A stretch of DNA of 64,000 nt from Epiperipatus broadwayi. Taxonomy: Eukaryota > Onychophora > Udeonychophora > Euonychophora > Peripatidae. The position numbers were made by a program, and so were the translations under genes. The first letter of the stretch is position 1. Each line of letters begins with the position of its first letter. Below the pieces are notes generated by a model, which saw only the letters and a program-made list of their open reading frames with translations, was not told the origin of the DNA and did not search any database. Below are positions 48,671 through 62,405 of the stretch, in pieces. The stretch lies in contig JAQFVV010006313.1 of the NCBI GenBank assembly GCA_028023455.1, positions 2,427,702-2,491,701 on the forward strand, in the 5' to 3' direction.

Positions 48671-51600
48671 CTGGGATAAAAAATCATCCAATTCACACAA
48701 TCTAATAATTAATTTGCAAACCTTTGTGTACAATAATTTCTTCATTAGCTATTTTTAAAGAAGAGTTGTATATAAAAAGCTTTTATATCTTAATATCCAA
48801 AATAGGATATATTTTTAATTTTATCCATAGCACTAAAAAATGATTTAAAAATAACATTAAAAAATCAAAAACATCTAAAGGTTCAGATCTGTATGATTAT
48901 ATAAGAAAATTAGCTTGTATTGAAAACATTATGTTGCTGATAGCTTTTTAGTTAACCAAAACAAATATGAGTACTGAAAAAGTGCTTCAGATCCAAATGA
49001 AATGCTTCCAGATGTAAGATTCCTCATTAATAAAAACCATAAGCTAAAAACAAGTCTGAGAATATTGGATAAGGAAGTACTGGATGGGGATTAAAATGCA
49101 CAATCTTCAAGTAGCTATTGATTATTAGAGCTTGCGCTAGATGACACTATTATATAGAGAAATTTGTTACTATAGTAATATAAAAAATTGTTTAGTTTTA
49201 TATTGTGATTAGTAAACTTTTTGTATAATTTATGAAGTTTTTGTGCAAGCTGTGAAATTTTATTTTGGATAATCGAAGTCTACTTATCATTTTTATTTAT
49301 GTGTCTGTAGTATTTTTCAGTTTATTTATATATTTCTATTTCTAAATATATATTCAATTTATTGAACACGAAATTAATTTAATGTCACTTGATAATTAAT
49401 ATAACTTAGTACTATTAAAGTAACATTACTTGTTGCAATTTCATTATAATTTTATTTACCAATTAAATAAGTATCCTTTAATTTGTAATAAAATATTATT
49501 TAATGTTTTTCTGTTTATTATTTTATTATAAGCTTTGTGACTGAAGCAATACTCTTTATATATATTGTGCTCATCATTAAAAGTTTTACCTACATATGTG
49601 ATATATTTTTTTTGTTAAGTTGTTTATAACATCATAATTCTTTCAATATAACCTTCTTTGGACTATATTTAAGTTAGATATAAATTACTTGCATTTTACA
49701 TAATTAGATTTTACACTTTTCAAAACATTTAAAAAACTTATTATTCATTTATTTTATTGTTAGTTATTAAGAAAATCTTTGCGTGTTTACTTTCACAGTT
49801 TTGCTCTTTTCATCTACATTTGTCTTAAATTATTATTTTTTTTTTTTTTTTAAAAAAAAGTCTTTCATTTTAAACTAAAAAAAAAAAATACCCACAGTTT
49901 TAGAAAAATATAATCGAAATATTAAACATACTTTAGACAGAAAGCTGATGGGATATTATATTCAAAATCTACCGTTAGACATCTTTTCATCCCGCTACTC
50001 GATAGCTATTAATATTTAATTCATTTTTATTTATTGACTTTGCCTTAATTTTATGTGATTAAAAAAAGCCAACCATGCTTTCTGAAAGCTTTTTAAGCAT
50101 ACAATTGATTAAATGAGTGTGCGTGGATAACTCACTAACCATTATTTACTTCACATAAAGAAGTCGAGTTCATACGTTTACATTAAATTAGATTTACAAC
50201 TACTCACACAATATAGCACCTGATGTCTAGAATAATTAAATGAAAAAATCTTCTTGTTCCGTTTGTATAGTCATCTAACTTTTTCAAAGAGATTTACAAA
50301 AGCCGATTCAGATATACTTACTCTTGTTAAAAAGATTCTAGCACAAGTAAGTAACATCTGATTTAAGCAATAAAGATTAATCTTAAACTTTTATTAGATA
50401 AATTTAAGTTTTAAAAGAAAGCTCAATATTTTCTTGATGAACTCCAAAATTTCAAATAAGTAATGTGTGTGTGGGTATATATAGATTTACTTGTTTTAGC
50501 TAAGTATCGAAAAAGATAATACAATTTAATACTTATGTAATAAACATTTTCTTTAAATATAAAAACTTGATTATTAACTATTAATGTGACAATAAATTAT
50601 TATAAAACATTTAAGAAAACTTTTAGGAAGTAATTGCATTTCCAGTTTTCGTCTAAATAAAGTATTACTCTTCATAGAAACTAGACAATGGAAACCACGC
50701 TGTATATAAAAACGAAATCAATTTTTATATATCGTCTAATTACATATGCGCTACAGAAAGCCACTATCTTCAGAAAAACGTTTCGAATGCTATAGAAAAG
50801 GGACGTGCAATTCCAGAGAAGTGATGTTTTCAGATATATAATTTGAATATAAGACCGCAACAAGTCAAAGAAATATTTGAAACGAAGGAGAATAGAAAAT
50901 TTCATGTGATTGAATAAAATTGGGGAATTGTTTTCAACTGATATTAAACAAAATAATTATAACAATTCTATTTGAATGCAAACTGAAGAATAAGAAAGAT
51001 CGAAGTAGAACTATGAAATAATCTTTTATTCCATGTAAAATCTATAAAATGAAAACTGTAGCTGATTTTAAAATGTTATATATAATTAATCACCACACAA
51101 TGTTTTTTGGCTAAACTGCCGATGTCTGGATCTTCATTTTCCCTGCCATGAAAGTGTGAGAATTTTTTTTACATACTCTTGAGATGCTGAAGAAACATCT
51201 TCTGTCCAACATGAAGTGCTTACCTATGGATCTGTGGAAAGACCGAGTGAGAGCCAATGCAGAATTGTTCTAAGTGCACAATGGACAGATGGCAACAAGC
51301 AATCTGCACTTTGATTAAGGAAAACCATGTAATGCATAAACTATATATATATATATATGAAGAACTTTTACTATCTCATCAATTTTAATTAAATCAATTT
51401 AAAGGAATTGTCAATTTTTAATTGTGTGTTCTAATTTTATGACTACTTTTGCAATTTTTTTTATATTTCTTTTTTTTTTTTTTTCATATTTGGAAACATA
51501 AAAATTTTTCAATTTAGTTTTTTGGGAGTGTTCATTTTTAAATAGAAGTTGAAAGTAGAGGGGGGATGGTTAATTTTAGTTGAATTTTTTTTTTGTAAAT

Positions 51601-52832
51601 AAAGTTTAGATTACCTTTTCTCCACTCATAGCAATATGTGATATTTGATCATTAACCATGTTGTACTAAGATAAGATTTTATTATAATACCACATTAAAT
51701 ACACATACTATAACAGGACAAAGTTGAATTTGCTTGTTACATGTTATATTTGGTCTTCTGTATAAGTGACTAATCTTCTTGGGTAAATAATCTTTACTAT
51801 TACATTAGAAATTGTACATAGATTTTTTTTTGGGGGGGACCCAAGGAAATCATGCACAGACCATTGGATTTGGACTATGATTCAAAAGTAGACATACCAA
51901 TGGAAAAATTTAACTTAGCTACTTAGATTCATGCTAAATCAATCTTATTTTGTTTTATTTTTGTTTGAACTTTGTAAATAATTGGTGTCATTAGCATGAA
52001 TTTCTATTAAGGGGATTACAGGTATGGCAACATAAACTTGTTAAATTACTGATATGATAGAAGTCTTTTGTTGACATCCATAATTATAATTTTATTCTTT
52101 ATATTGTTAAAACATTTTTGAGCTTTTTTTTTTTTGTTCTCTAATAAATGTTAATGAATTTGTTAATATCAATTTGGTCTCTCTACTTTATTAAATCAAC
52201 ATCGTATTCACTTATTAATCTACAATCTCAAATGTACACACACATGTCATACTTATATATAATAAAATTGAAAATAATTTGGGTGATTACTATATACATC
52301 AAACTAATTGTAACCTACATAGAAGTGCAGTAGTTGTCAGCTGGCATTAGTGCATCCCTGTTAAGAGAGTCAAAGTGAATTTTCCTTGAGTTCAAATACT
52401 GCAGTATAACAGAACCAGAAAGGTGTGAGAGGTTGATGAACTAACCTAAATTGTATCTAAATTCAGTAAATAGGTTTAGAGCTAGTCAATTGAAGGATAA
52501 TACAATCATTGGACATGTACTTCATTGTACCATCTCCAGCATCATACTTGAATACCAAAAGTCTGACTGTAGACAGAAGTGGCCTCCTCTTTTTGGACTC
52601 TTACATTTTGTATCCAACATGTTGGGCATTAACTTAGATGGTTGTCATATCATATCTGGTAAAATTAATTTAATGATCAATTGCAATTTCAAAGCATAAG
52701 TCATTGGAAATCTGACCATATATATATAAACCTTATGTTTCATTACAGTATGGACTTTAAAAACAATATTTCAATCTTATAAAATTCATCAGTAACATTC
52801 TCTTATATCATGACAATAGTATTTTGAAAAAT
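48670..52832. other. AT-rich DNA with small islands, no genes called
   Basis: A short dispersed repeat at 49092-49178 matches 26145-26235. A GC-richer stretch at 51115-51310 and another at 52330-52700 have no recognisable coding content; the 82-codon frame at 52451-52699 has no known motif. A (TA)n tract lies at 51341-51358. Confidence 0.45.
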
Positions 52833-54990
52833 TGGAAGAAATATTTTGATAATCTTTTGGATATTGACCATATGAATTGAGATAAAAATGTTGTCTCTAG
52901 ATGTGAGCAAAGATATTCATCCAACTTAGTAAGTCAAAACAGTTTTTTTGTAACCGTAAATGGAAAGCTAAGTTCAAATAAAATAACTGAAGAAATTTTA
53001 AAATATAAAGGTGATACATTATCTTTAAAAATATTTGAAATTTATAGACATGCACAAATATTGATTTTAAAAATATATCTATTGTTCCAAATTTAGAAAT
53101 AAAGGGAATATATATGATTGCAGTAATTATAATATGATACTATTATTCATTACAGAAAAGATACTTTCAAAGATTTTGCTGAATAGTTTGCCTCCAGTCA
53201 CAAGCAAATAATTATCAAACATATAATGTGGTATTAGAGAATCAAAAAGCACTATAGACATCGTTTTTGCTGCCTGGCATATGCAAAAAAAAATGTCAGA
53301 AACAAAAAGATGATTTTAATATTGCTTTTATTTATTTTATCAAAGCATTTGATTCCAATAAGTGAACAGTTTTATGTTTTTATTTGAAAATAATTGGTTT
53401 TCCAGTAAATTTATTTGTATTATACAACTTCCATATGGTAGAATAAAAAATGAAAATATGAGACATTTGAAATGGAAACTGATGGTAAACTTGCTCCAAC
53501 ATGGGTTTCAATTTTTATGAGTTGTCTTCAAAATTGTTTATAGGCAGGGGATTAATGAAATAGAGATCAAGATGTTATCCAGGTTTAATGATGACATTTT
53601 TGATTTGAGTCGATTAAAAAAAAATATTTCTTTTTGGATTTACATATGCTGATAACTGTGTTATTTTTATCAGATCAAAAAATTATAAAATGCATTTAAT
53701 GTTTTAAATGCAACACTTAAAGACCTTGCTTTAATAATTAATATTAATAAAAATACAAGTTCTTTATTCATTAATGATGAAGACATATTCTCAACCAATG
53801 AACATGAGATTAGACTTTCACACAACCGACCACTCTCCACACTATCTCATAACACTGATACACTTCAACGTATATATGTTGTAAAAGATAAATAATCATT
53901 AATATACGTATTTCATGCTAGACCAGCAATCATCAGTTGGTCCAGATTACCATCTCTACACATATATGCTATAAGGGCTCAGATATATATTAAGATAGCC
54001 AATCAGATTTTCAATTGGATGGATGGTTGAAGAGTTGGTGTGTGGAGTAGATTGATGCCTGCCCATTAAAGTATGAGGATTGGCTATCTTAATATATATC
54101 TGAGCACTTATAGCATATATGTGTAGAGATGGTGATCTGGACCAACTGATGATTGTTGGTTTAGCATGAAATACATATATTGGTGATTATTTATCTTTTC
54201 AACATATATGTGTTGAAGTGTATCAGCGTTATGAGATAGTGTGGAGAGTGGTGGGTTGTGTGAAAGTCTGTGCTCATATACCCTATATATTACATATATA
54301 AACCCAGGTATATAATAAGCCTGTGTGTTTCAGTTATTACAACATGAGATTGTAAACTAATTTAAATACTCTGATATTTTTATATAAAAAAGATGGATGT
54401 AGACATTAGGGTACAACACAGATGTCAAGGTGCTGCAGCTGTTTTTAACAAGTTAAAATATAATGTATATAATTACAGGAAAATAACTACTTCAGATAAA
54501 TTACTGTATTATAGATATATTATTTTAATAATTTATTGTATGGATGTAAATAAATGCAATATAAAGACATTCAAAAACTTTCATTTAAGGTGTACTGTAA
54601 AATTAAAAAAAGTAGAAGACAAGATCATAAAAACAGTCAATGTGTGACTCATCTTACTGTCTGCATATCATAGAGTTAACTATTATAAAATAATACCTTC
54701 ATTGGATTGAATATATAAAACTAATGAACTATACTATATTACCTGAAAGAATCTTATATGGAGAACTAGAGCTTAGTTTTTTGTGGAAGAATTAGACCCT
54801 ATCTACATTATAAGTATTACTTTAAAAGCATTCTAAAAAGTTCAAGATTGATTGTTTCTATTGGGAAGATATAGCAGAGGATAGAATACATTGGAGAGGT
54901 TCAATTATATAAAGTGTTGAAATATTTTAGAAAAAAAAAATACTTTGAGGGAATTAAAGGACAGCAAGAAATTATTAAATAGAACAATAG
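52833..54990 (+). pseudogene. Decayed LINE reverse transcriptase, split by a hairpin insertion
   Basis: The reading starts at WKKYFDNLLDID (52833). It continues through NGKLSSNKITEEILKYKGD (about 52960), TEKILSKILLNSL and CGIRESKSTIDIVFAAWHMQ (palm region, about 53155-53290), a corroded FxDxxKAFD motif near 53330, and ALIINI near 53731. After the insertion come DVDIRVQHRCQGAAAVFNKL (54397), ERILYGEL (about 54750) and FKIDCFYWEDIAEDR (about 54840-54885). These follow in order the palm and C-terminal domains of a widespread LINE type (STIDIVFAA, then the QHR and GEL segments). Many stops and frameshifts are present and the YADD motif is ruined. The endonuclease half is missing. Confidence 0.8.
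53812..54340. mobile_element. HP1-family hairpin element with 11-bp target duplication
   Basis: AACATGAGATT occurs at 53801-53811 and 54341-54351, exactly flanking the insertion. The LINE reading is in frame across it (TNEHEI before, VN then FKYSDIFI after). The element is a palindrome (to 54277, centre near 54040) with a 63-bp tail ending TTTCAGTTATTAC. The arms share TGGTCCAGATTACCATC-type sequence with the 1.6-kb copy. The long target duplication suits retroposition better than most cut-and-paste transposition. No protein is encoded. Confidence 0.85.
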
Positions 54991-55946
<956 letters not shown>

Positions 55947-56154
55947 CTTAGTGAAGAGACAACAAAGACTAATTTACATTAAACAGCTTCTATTTAGAAT
56001 AAAATCAATATCTTCAATTAAACAAAAAGGGATAATTTGGATTGGTTGTTTTTTCATAGTTCTTTGTCATTAATCCTCCTATTTATCTGACAACTAAGTC
56101 CTCCTATTATTTTACAGATGATATTAAAGTCGACTATCATCAGTGCCGTTGAGA

Positions 56155-57050
56155 AACAATAGTAACAGTAAGAAAACAAGACAAAAATCAATGAAAGTGA
56201 ATCAAAGCTAAAAGAAAAATAATATAAAAATTAAAATGATATTGATTCTAATTAAACTTTATTAATATTTTTATTATTACTATAATTAATTTGAATTAAA
56301 ATGTTTTTACAATGTTTATCACTTTCCCTTGGTAAATGTTTTTAGGCAACCTTTCTTAACTAGGGGAAAAAATATTAACTTCATCAATTTTAAAACTTGA
56401 CGTTACTAATAAAAAAAAAAATATCTGTATAGGCAAAAAATAGTTTTTAATACTAACAGAGTATAATTGTTTATTATTTCCAAGTAAATATAAAATATTT
56501 TTTATATAATTTTAACATTACACTTCCAGTTTTTTTAATATTAAATTCTTATTTAAATTTAGAAAGTAAATAAATAATTAGTAACATAAATAATTTATGT
56601 GTACATGCGTAAAGCAATTGAGCATTGAAAGAAGAAAAAAATCAATTGAAATAAATCAAAGCTAAAGAAAGATAATATAAAGAATAAAAAGATATTGATT
56701 CAACTTAAAATTTATTAATATTTTTATTAGTATTATTATAATTAATTTTAATTAAAATGTTTTTACATTGTTTATCACTTTCCCTTGAATAAATTTTATT
56801 AGCCTAACGTTTTTTAACTAGTGAAAAAAAAAAATATTAATACGATCAATTTTAAAATTTGAGTTAATAATAAAAAAAATTGTCTGATAGGAATAACAAA
56901 AAATAGTTTTTAATACTAACGCAGTGTAATTGTTTACTATCGGAACAAATGCAAAATTATTTTTTTTATAATTTTAACACTACCTCTCCAGTTTTGTAAA
57001 CATTAAATTATTTACATTTAAAAATAATTAATAACTAATTATTTCAGTGT
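56155..57050. repeat. Tandem duplication of a ~430-bp unit
   Basis: 56155-56590 and 56625-57050 align throughout. Landmarks AATCAAAGCTAAA, GTTTATCACTTTCCCTTG and AATAGTTTTTAATACTAAC recur about 455 bp apart. Both copies are AT-rich without coding content, and divergence is moderate. Confidence 0.75.
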
Positions 57051-57565
57051 ACCTGTGAAATAATTTAGGAAATAGTAATAGTATATTTCTCAGGAGTTCA
57101 TAATATGTTTGGAAGAGACCAACTATGTCACATTTGTAGACTTTGAGATCTGAATTCTGCCATTATACGACTTTACCAAATCTTTCTGACTGACAAGATA
57201 AACTCTTTATAGTGTTTTACTACATTTATTTCTACAGATGTTATAAGACTTAATTTCTTGAACTAACCATTTTACAGGCACATGATTTTTTAAGAAACAA
57301 TATTTTCACTATTGCTCGGACAGAAGTCATTTTAGGCTGCAATTCTTATACAGAATGCAAACATAAGTTTTAAATAAAGCAAGATTTTATAAATTTACAA
57401 TGAAGCTAAATAAAATAAAGAATTACAGAACTTTGTAAATTTAGAAGAAAAAAAGGAATTTTGATATAAAAAGGAAACATATAAGCAGAGCAGGATTTAT
57501 TTGAAAATTTGATATATCAGATCTAGCGAACTAAAAAGTTATTTAATAGTCAAGCATTATTAACC
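57051..57565. other. AT-rich DNA, nothing recognised
   Basis: No frame or repeat over about 500 bp. Confidence 0.6.
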
Positions 57566-57690
57566 AAGATGTCAGCGCAGCAACCTTGCAAGCAAGCAGT
57601 TGGTTGTAGATTGTTGTTGTGTGTTCACATCCTGGCAGATGCTATGACATATGTAAAAAAGGTTATTTAAGAGAAAATACCAATGTCTAA
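57566..57690 (+). repeat. tRNA-derived SINE head
   Basis: GTCAGCGCAGCAACC at 57571-57585 resembles an RNA polymerase III A box, and GTTCACATCC at 57623-57632 resembles a B box. Their ~50-bp spacing is right for a tRNA. The stretch is GC-richer than its flanks and is followed by GACATATGTAAAAAAGG, like a SINE body or tail. A true tRNA gene is unlikely because the acceptor ends do not pair convincingly. Confidence 0.5.
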
Positions 57691-58597
57691 AATTTTTCAT
57701 TTATGCCTACTAAAATTTTCATTTTATTAAAAACGTAATTTGTATAAAAGAGTACAAAACTTTTTGGATCAGTCAAAATAAATTTGTAATTGTAATGTTG
57801 GACGGTAATGGTAGATTTGGATAAAAATTTAATAAAAAGGAATAAGGTTATTAGTAAATTTGATTATTACATCATAAAACGTCATAAATGCAACTGCAGA
57901 ATTTATGCTAAAAAAAAAAATTAACATCAACATCTTCTCTAAAATAAAAAAGTATAGAAGCAGAAATAACCAGTTCAATATTGTTGAATAAGATTATAAA
58001 TATCAAACTATTTGATTTTAAAATTCTTAGGTGCAGATTAGATTTAACAAAAGTTTAATGAGATGTAAGCTATTATTATGTAAACATAGAAAGAACAGAA
58101 AATCTAATGTTAATGATAGATATATTTAATCTTCAAAAATACACCATTGAAGTTATAAATAAAACTTTTAAAGTAATAACAGTCTTTCTACAACTCTAAA
58201 ATTGAATGAAACTTATAATATTATAGCTGATATACACTAATTGCTATTATGTAACAAACTGGTAGAAAGAATCAGTAATCTACCAGAAAATGTTTAATGA
58301 TAATAAAAATTAAAGAAAAGGAAGTGTATAAAATATTAAAACACATTCATTAAATGAATTTATTATTAGTAATTGAATAAAATGATATGTAAAAGAGTTA
58401 ATGATAAAGGAAAAAATATAACTGTTAAGTAATATAAAAAGATATTAGAGAAAAAACAGTCTGCAATGGGTGAAATGTCATTTTGATATGTGAAAAAAAA
58501 TATTAATATAAATAAATTGCATGTAAAATATGTAGAATAAACTGGAAAAACTTTATTACAATATGAAAAAATATGACAAAGTAAAGATATAACAGTA
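57691..58597. other. AT-rich DNA, nothing recognised
   Basis: No coding evidence. The 98-codon minus-strand frame at 58366-58662 is hydrophobic low-complexity and runs into the next element. Confidence 0.5.
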
Positions 58598-59577
58598 CAC
58601 CCGGATCTCATTTTATGCGGTAGATAGGTTCCACAGAAAACCAGCATTAAAAAAAATCGCACAAAATAGACTTAATTTACCTTGAAAAATGGAGATAGAG
58701 GGTTGTAATTATCAGAATTCTGCATAAAAGCAAAGCAACAAAGAAAAATTACTTTAAAATTCACATTAAAAAAATAAGCAAATAAAGTATGACTAATAAA
58801 ATATTTCAAATATTTGAAAAAACTTCATACAAAACAAACTTTTTTTAATTTTTTTATTAACTACAGTATTTAATTTTACATTTTTCATACATATTTTAAT
58901 CATTACCGTGAGCTTCATTAGTAAACTGAAAAGAAATCAGATTCGATGGGATGTGATGTATTGTAGCTTCTCCTTAAATGAAGTCAAGAGTCTCTCAGCA
59001 ATTATGCCCAGAGCAACCTGTTAGCCACTTTATTTTTATTCGTGATGTGATGTACAACTAGCGCCACTCTCAGTCTTATGCTGTGTTAATGGTTTTCTGT
59101 TTTTATATTTAAAAAATGAGAATGTAATCAAAATAAAAAAAATTATACATTATCATTAGAAAGATTATTTTCAGTTTATAAAATCTTCATTTTTTATTTT
59201 AAAAATCTAAAAGATTATTTATTTCTGTTATATATAACAAAATATATGTTTTAAAAGTTTAACTTTTTTGAATATTTATTGCCATATTTTTATATGTAAG
59301 TATAAATGTATTATTATTATTTACTCATTAGTATAAATAGGTTACTTACATAGAAGCTAAGTTTCTAAATACAGCTTCAGGCCATATTCACGTTAGCTGC
59401 AGATATAACGTTATATTTTTGAAAAAAAAAGTATTTCAAGTGACATTAAGTTATTAATAATTTAAATTTCTTGATATCTAATAAATATAGTGAAACATGA
59501 AAGATATTAAGAAGAAACATGAATCGCATAACTTCAAATTTGCATTAAAATAATCCTCATAAAACGAGACCCAGGTG
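58598..59577. mobile_element. 0.98-kb TIR element flanked by TA (Tc1/mariner- or pogo-like, non-autonomous)
   Basis: The left end CACCCGGATCTCATTTTATG (58598) and the right end read inward, CACCTGGGTCTCGTTTTATG (59577), pair as terminal inverted repeats. Each is flanked by TA (58596-58597 and 59578-59579). TA duplication and a TTATGCGG-rich terminus fit the Tc1/mariner/pogo group. There is no transposase frame. The interior includes an antisense copy (about 58950-59065) of the 3' tail of the LINE at 60.2-63.7 kb, so it has captured or been invaded by LINE sequence. Confidence 0.65.
58950..59065 (-). repeat. Antisense copy of the LINE 3' tail
   Basis: On the minus strand AAAGTGGCTAACAGG, CATAATTGCTGAGA and AAGGAGAAG are followed by TACATCACATC, colinear with 63581-63660 on the plus strand. 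TACATCACATCACG occurs a second time just upstream on the minus strand (about 59040-59053), suggesting two joined tails. Confidence 0.75.
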
Positions 59578-59579
59578 TA

Positions 59580-60189
59580 TATTTTTTTTTTTTCAAAATT
59601 ACAATAATTTAAAAAGATCAGGTAAATCGGCAATTAAAAAAAGAAAAAAGTCTAGGAGCTGAGAAATTATATATATATTTTTGGTATTCCAGTTAAAAAA
59701 TAGAGATGACGATAAAGCTTTAAATAAAAGTTTAAATGATAAAAATATGGTGAAATAGAATATATTAAAAAACAATGTCCTATCAATCTTTAATAAGAAA
59801 TTGTGATTAAAATTAAAAAAAAAGCAATTGTAAGTATAAAATATTTGATAACATACAAGTTGTACAGCAATTTGAATGAAGGTGTTTTATGATTTAATGT
59901 GAAAAATTAAAAGAATAAGAATAAATGGAATCTGCTTACAACATTTATATTTTGAAAACATAAGGTAATGTTATAAAAATAGTGCTTTCCAGCTTCAGAA
60001 AATATTACAAAATATATTAGAGGAAAGAAAAAATAGAACTGGGGTGTAAGTCCTAAAAAGTCTAAAATAATGTTTAAATTCTTTAAAAGAGAAAGAAAAA
60101 ATTAAGATGGTAATAATGAATTAAAATATAAAACACAGTAAATATATTGATTATAATATTAATATAGATACAAATATAATGTTAAAATA
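59580..60189. other. AT-rich, purine-biased DNA
   Basis: No gene recognised. Plus-strand A/G richness resembles the neighbouring LINE, so this may be its decayed 5' part. Confidence 0.4.
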
Positions 60190-60241
60190 TATAAATGTTA
60201 AGGCGGTTATGATTGAGTGTATTTGTAAAGAAAAGGTTTTG

Positions 60242-60273
<32 letters not shown>

Positions 60274-60277
60274 AAAA

Positions 60278-60825
60278 CCATTATACAATTACAAATATCC
60301 AGTAACGCCCTCTGTTTAAAAGTCTATATCTCAATAATAGCGAACTTCAAAATGATACCAATTTGAAGTTGTATGCTAAACGATGTTAAATATTGAAATA
60401 CAAAGTAACTCAAACACAGAGAATGAAATTTTAAATAAACCAACAATCTTAAATTTTGCTAATAAACTAACCAGTTTACAAAGTTATTAAAGACAAACTA
60501 ATCATTAGATTTTAATCTTTAAATAGCCCTCCCAAAATATAAATGAAAAAAAAGTTACTGTTAATACTAACTGAAATAATTATACAAATATATAAACCAT
60601 TATACAATTACAAATATCCAGTAATGCCCTCTATTTAAAAGTCTATATCTCAATAATAGCTTATTTTAAAATTTCATTTTCTGTGTTTGAGTTAGTTTGT
60701 ATTTCAATGTTTAACATCATTTAGCGTATAACTTAAAATTGGTATAATCTTGAAGTCCGCTATTAGTGAGATATAGACTTTTAAAAAGAGGGTGTTAGTG
60801 AATATTTGTAATTGTATAAAAATGG
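60278..60825. repeat. Compound palindrome within or beside the LINE endonuclease
   Basis: 60278-60440 is the reverse complement of 60661-60825. A third, direct copy of the outer 70 bp (ACCATTATACAATTACAAAT) lies at 60593-60660. (CA)n-(TA)n precedes it at about 60241-60272. It apparently separates an upstream endonuclease-like strand from the rest of that domain. Confidence 0.75.
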
Positions 60826-60854
60826 ACAGCTTTTGAATAATTTTTTCAGAAAGT

Positions 60855-61043
60855 GAATTTGAGTATCGGAAATTTATTAAATATTTATGAGGGACAATAC
60901 ACATGGTCCAGAAATAATATATTTCACACAATAGATTATGTATTGGTAGAGAAAAAGGGAATAAATAAAATACTGAAAATTAAGGTATTTGATAATGAAT
61001 AAAAAGTATGCTCTAGTAATTATAACTTCATTGTAATTAAAAT
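60855..61043 (+). pseudogene. LINE endonuclease C-terminal fragment
   Basis: The translation GNLLNIYEGQYTWSRNN followed by TIDYVLV matches the (F/Y)TW...IDY(V/I)L(V) end of apurinic-type LINE endonucleases. The next segment with NYNFIVIK corresponds to the SDH-x-(P/F)(I/V) motif, with SDH corrupted to SSN. A stop follows FDNE. The N-terminal catalytic part is absent or lies left of the palindrome. Confidence 0.7.
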
Positions 61044-61420
61044 GGTTAGTAATGTGATGGAGAATAGAAATAAAAGTAGAAATAATAGTGAAAGATGTGG
61101 ATGGAGAGTGAATGATAGGAATAAGTTGAAAGAGTATAAAATACAAGTTGGAAGAGTATAAAATACAAATTGGGGATGAGTATAAGGACTTGTGTAAAGA
61201 AGTAAAAAAAGTGCCAATTAGGATTTTAGGTGAAAATATTCAGAAGAATAAAAGTAATAAAAAATGAGATTTAGTAAAAGTGTAAAAGATAGGAAAGAAG
61301 CATGTAGAGAATATAAGTGTGTTATTAAGAACAAGGAAAGTGAAAAATATATTAATGTTAAATGGGGAAAGTACTTAGAAAAGAAGAAGTTGACTAAAAT
61401 AGATAAATTATATAGAGAGA

Positions 61421-62029
61421 ATGAAATTGAATAGTAAATTGTTGGAGGATATTAATAAAAGTGGAAGAGATGGGAGTAAAAAAATTTGGAATTACATTAA
61501 AAGGAGAAATGTAGGGGAGAGAGAGGTCGTATTACTAGATGATGAGGGAACAGAGTGTAGAGAAGATTTAGAGAGAATCTTAAATAGTTATGTAATGAAT
61601 ATAGAAAAGATGTTAGATGTGAATGATAGAGTGATAGAAAACATGAAAGCATATAGTAATGGGAATATTAGGTTTTCAGAAAATGAACTGAATGAGGTAG
61701 AGAAGAAATTGAAAAGTGGAAAGGCAAAAGGTTTAGATGGATGGGCAGTAGAGATGGTAATGAATTTAGGATGTAGGGCAAAAGTAGAGTTATTATCCTG
61801 TTTTAATAAAATGGCACAAAATAGAGTTTTCCCAAGTAGTTGGAGTAATACTAGGTTATGGTTATTATATAAAGGAAAGGATAAGGATCATAGAAAGTTG
61901 ATTATGGTGACATCAGCTTTATATAAAGTTTTTTCATATATGGTGGCTAGTAGAGTTGTAAAATGTATGGAAGAGAATAATGTAGTGGGGGAAATTCAAG
62001 GATGTTTTAGATTAGATAGGCATATATGA
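61421..62029 (+). pseudogene. LINE reverse transcriptase, fingers and early palm
   Basis: An open stretch of 202 codons. SENELNEVEKKLKSGKAKGLDG is the usual pre-palm segment (with GKAxGxDG), PSSWSNTRLWLLYKGKDKDHR is the P-x-x-W...(P)(L/I)(Y/F)KGKG segment, and SALYKVFSYMVASRV and GEIQGCFRLDRHI precede motif A. An in-frame TGA at 62027 interrupts RHI-DNLFV. The same frame continues with LYMSFIDIEKAFYRV (motif A near 62095-62130), where the second aspartate of KAFD is tyrosine. It is therefore a pseudogene, although the first catalytic aspartate remains. Confidence 0.8.
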
Positions 62030-62405
62030 GATAATTTATTTGTAGTTACACAACTTATGGACATGAGTAGGAATTCAGGTAAACAGTTATATATGAGTTT
62101 TATAGATATAGAGAAGGCATTTTATAGAGTAAATAGAAATAGATTATGGTTAAGTTTAACGAATTTGGGAATGGATAAAGATTTAATAGATATATCAATT
62201 AGGGAATATAGAATCAGTTAAAGTTAAAAATGGGGTGGAACTAAGACAAGGATACCCTATGTCACTTATTTTGTTTGTGTTGTATTTGAGTGAAATGAAA
62301 AGAGCAATAGAAAGATTAAGAAGAGGGATAGAGATACCGTTAATAGGTAGTAAGGGAGTATATTTTTTGACAGGTCTTTTTTTTTTGTCGATGATATATT
62401 TTTGA
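62030..62405 (+). pseudogene. LINE reverse transcriptase, palm motifs A-C across frameshifts
   Basis: After motif A the frame shifts near 62215; GVELRQGYPMS (motif B, RQG) lies near 62233-62265. A poly-T run near 62376-62386 shifts the frame again just before VDDIFLSA, where GTC GAT GAT (62387-62395) is the catalytic motif C, usually (Y/F)ADD or (F)VDD. All palm motifs are therefore visible, but in two or more frames. Confidence 0.75.

Noticed and set aside
52451-52699. 82-codon frame upstream of the LINE
   Set aside because: It has no recognised motif, and the nearby LINE reading starts only at 52833. It could be unrelated GC-richer DNA.
57566-57650. Functional tRNA gene
   Set aside because: A- and B-box-like motifs are present, but acceptor and anticodon stems do not pair convincingly. 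A tRNA-derived SINE head is more likely.
58366-58662. 98-codon hydrophobic minus-strand frame
   Set aside because: It overlaps the end of the TIR element, is low complexity and has no motif.
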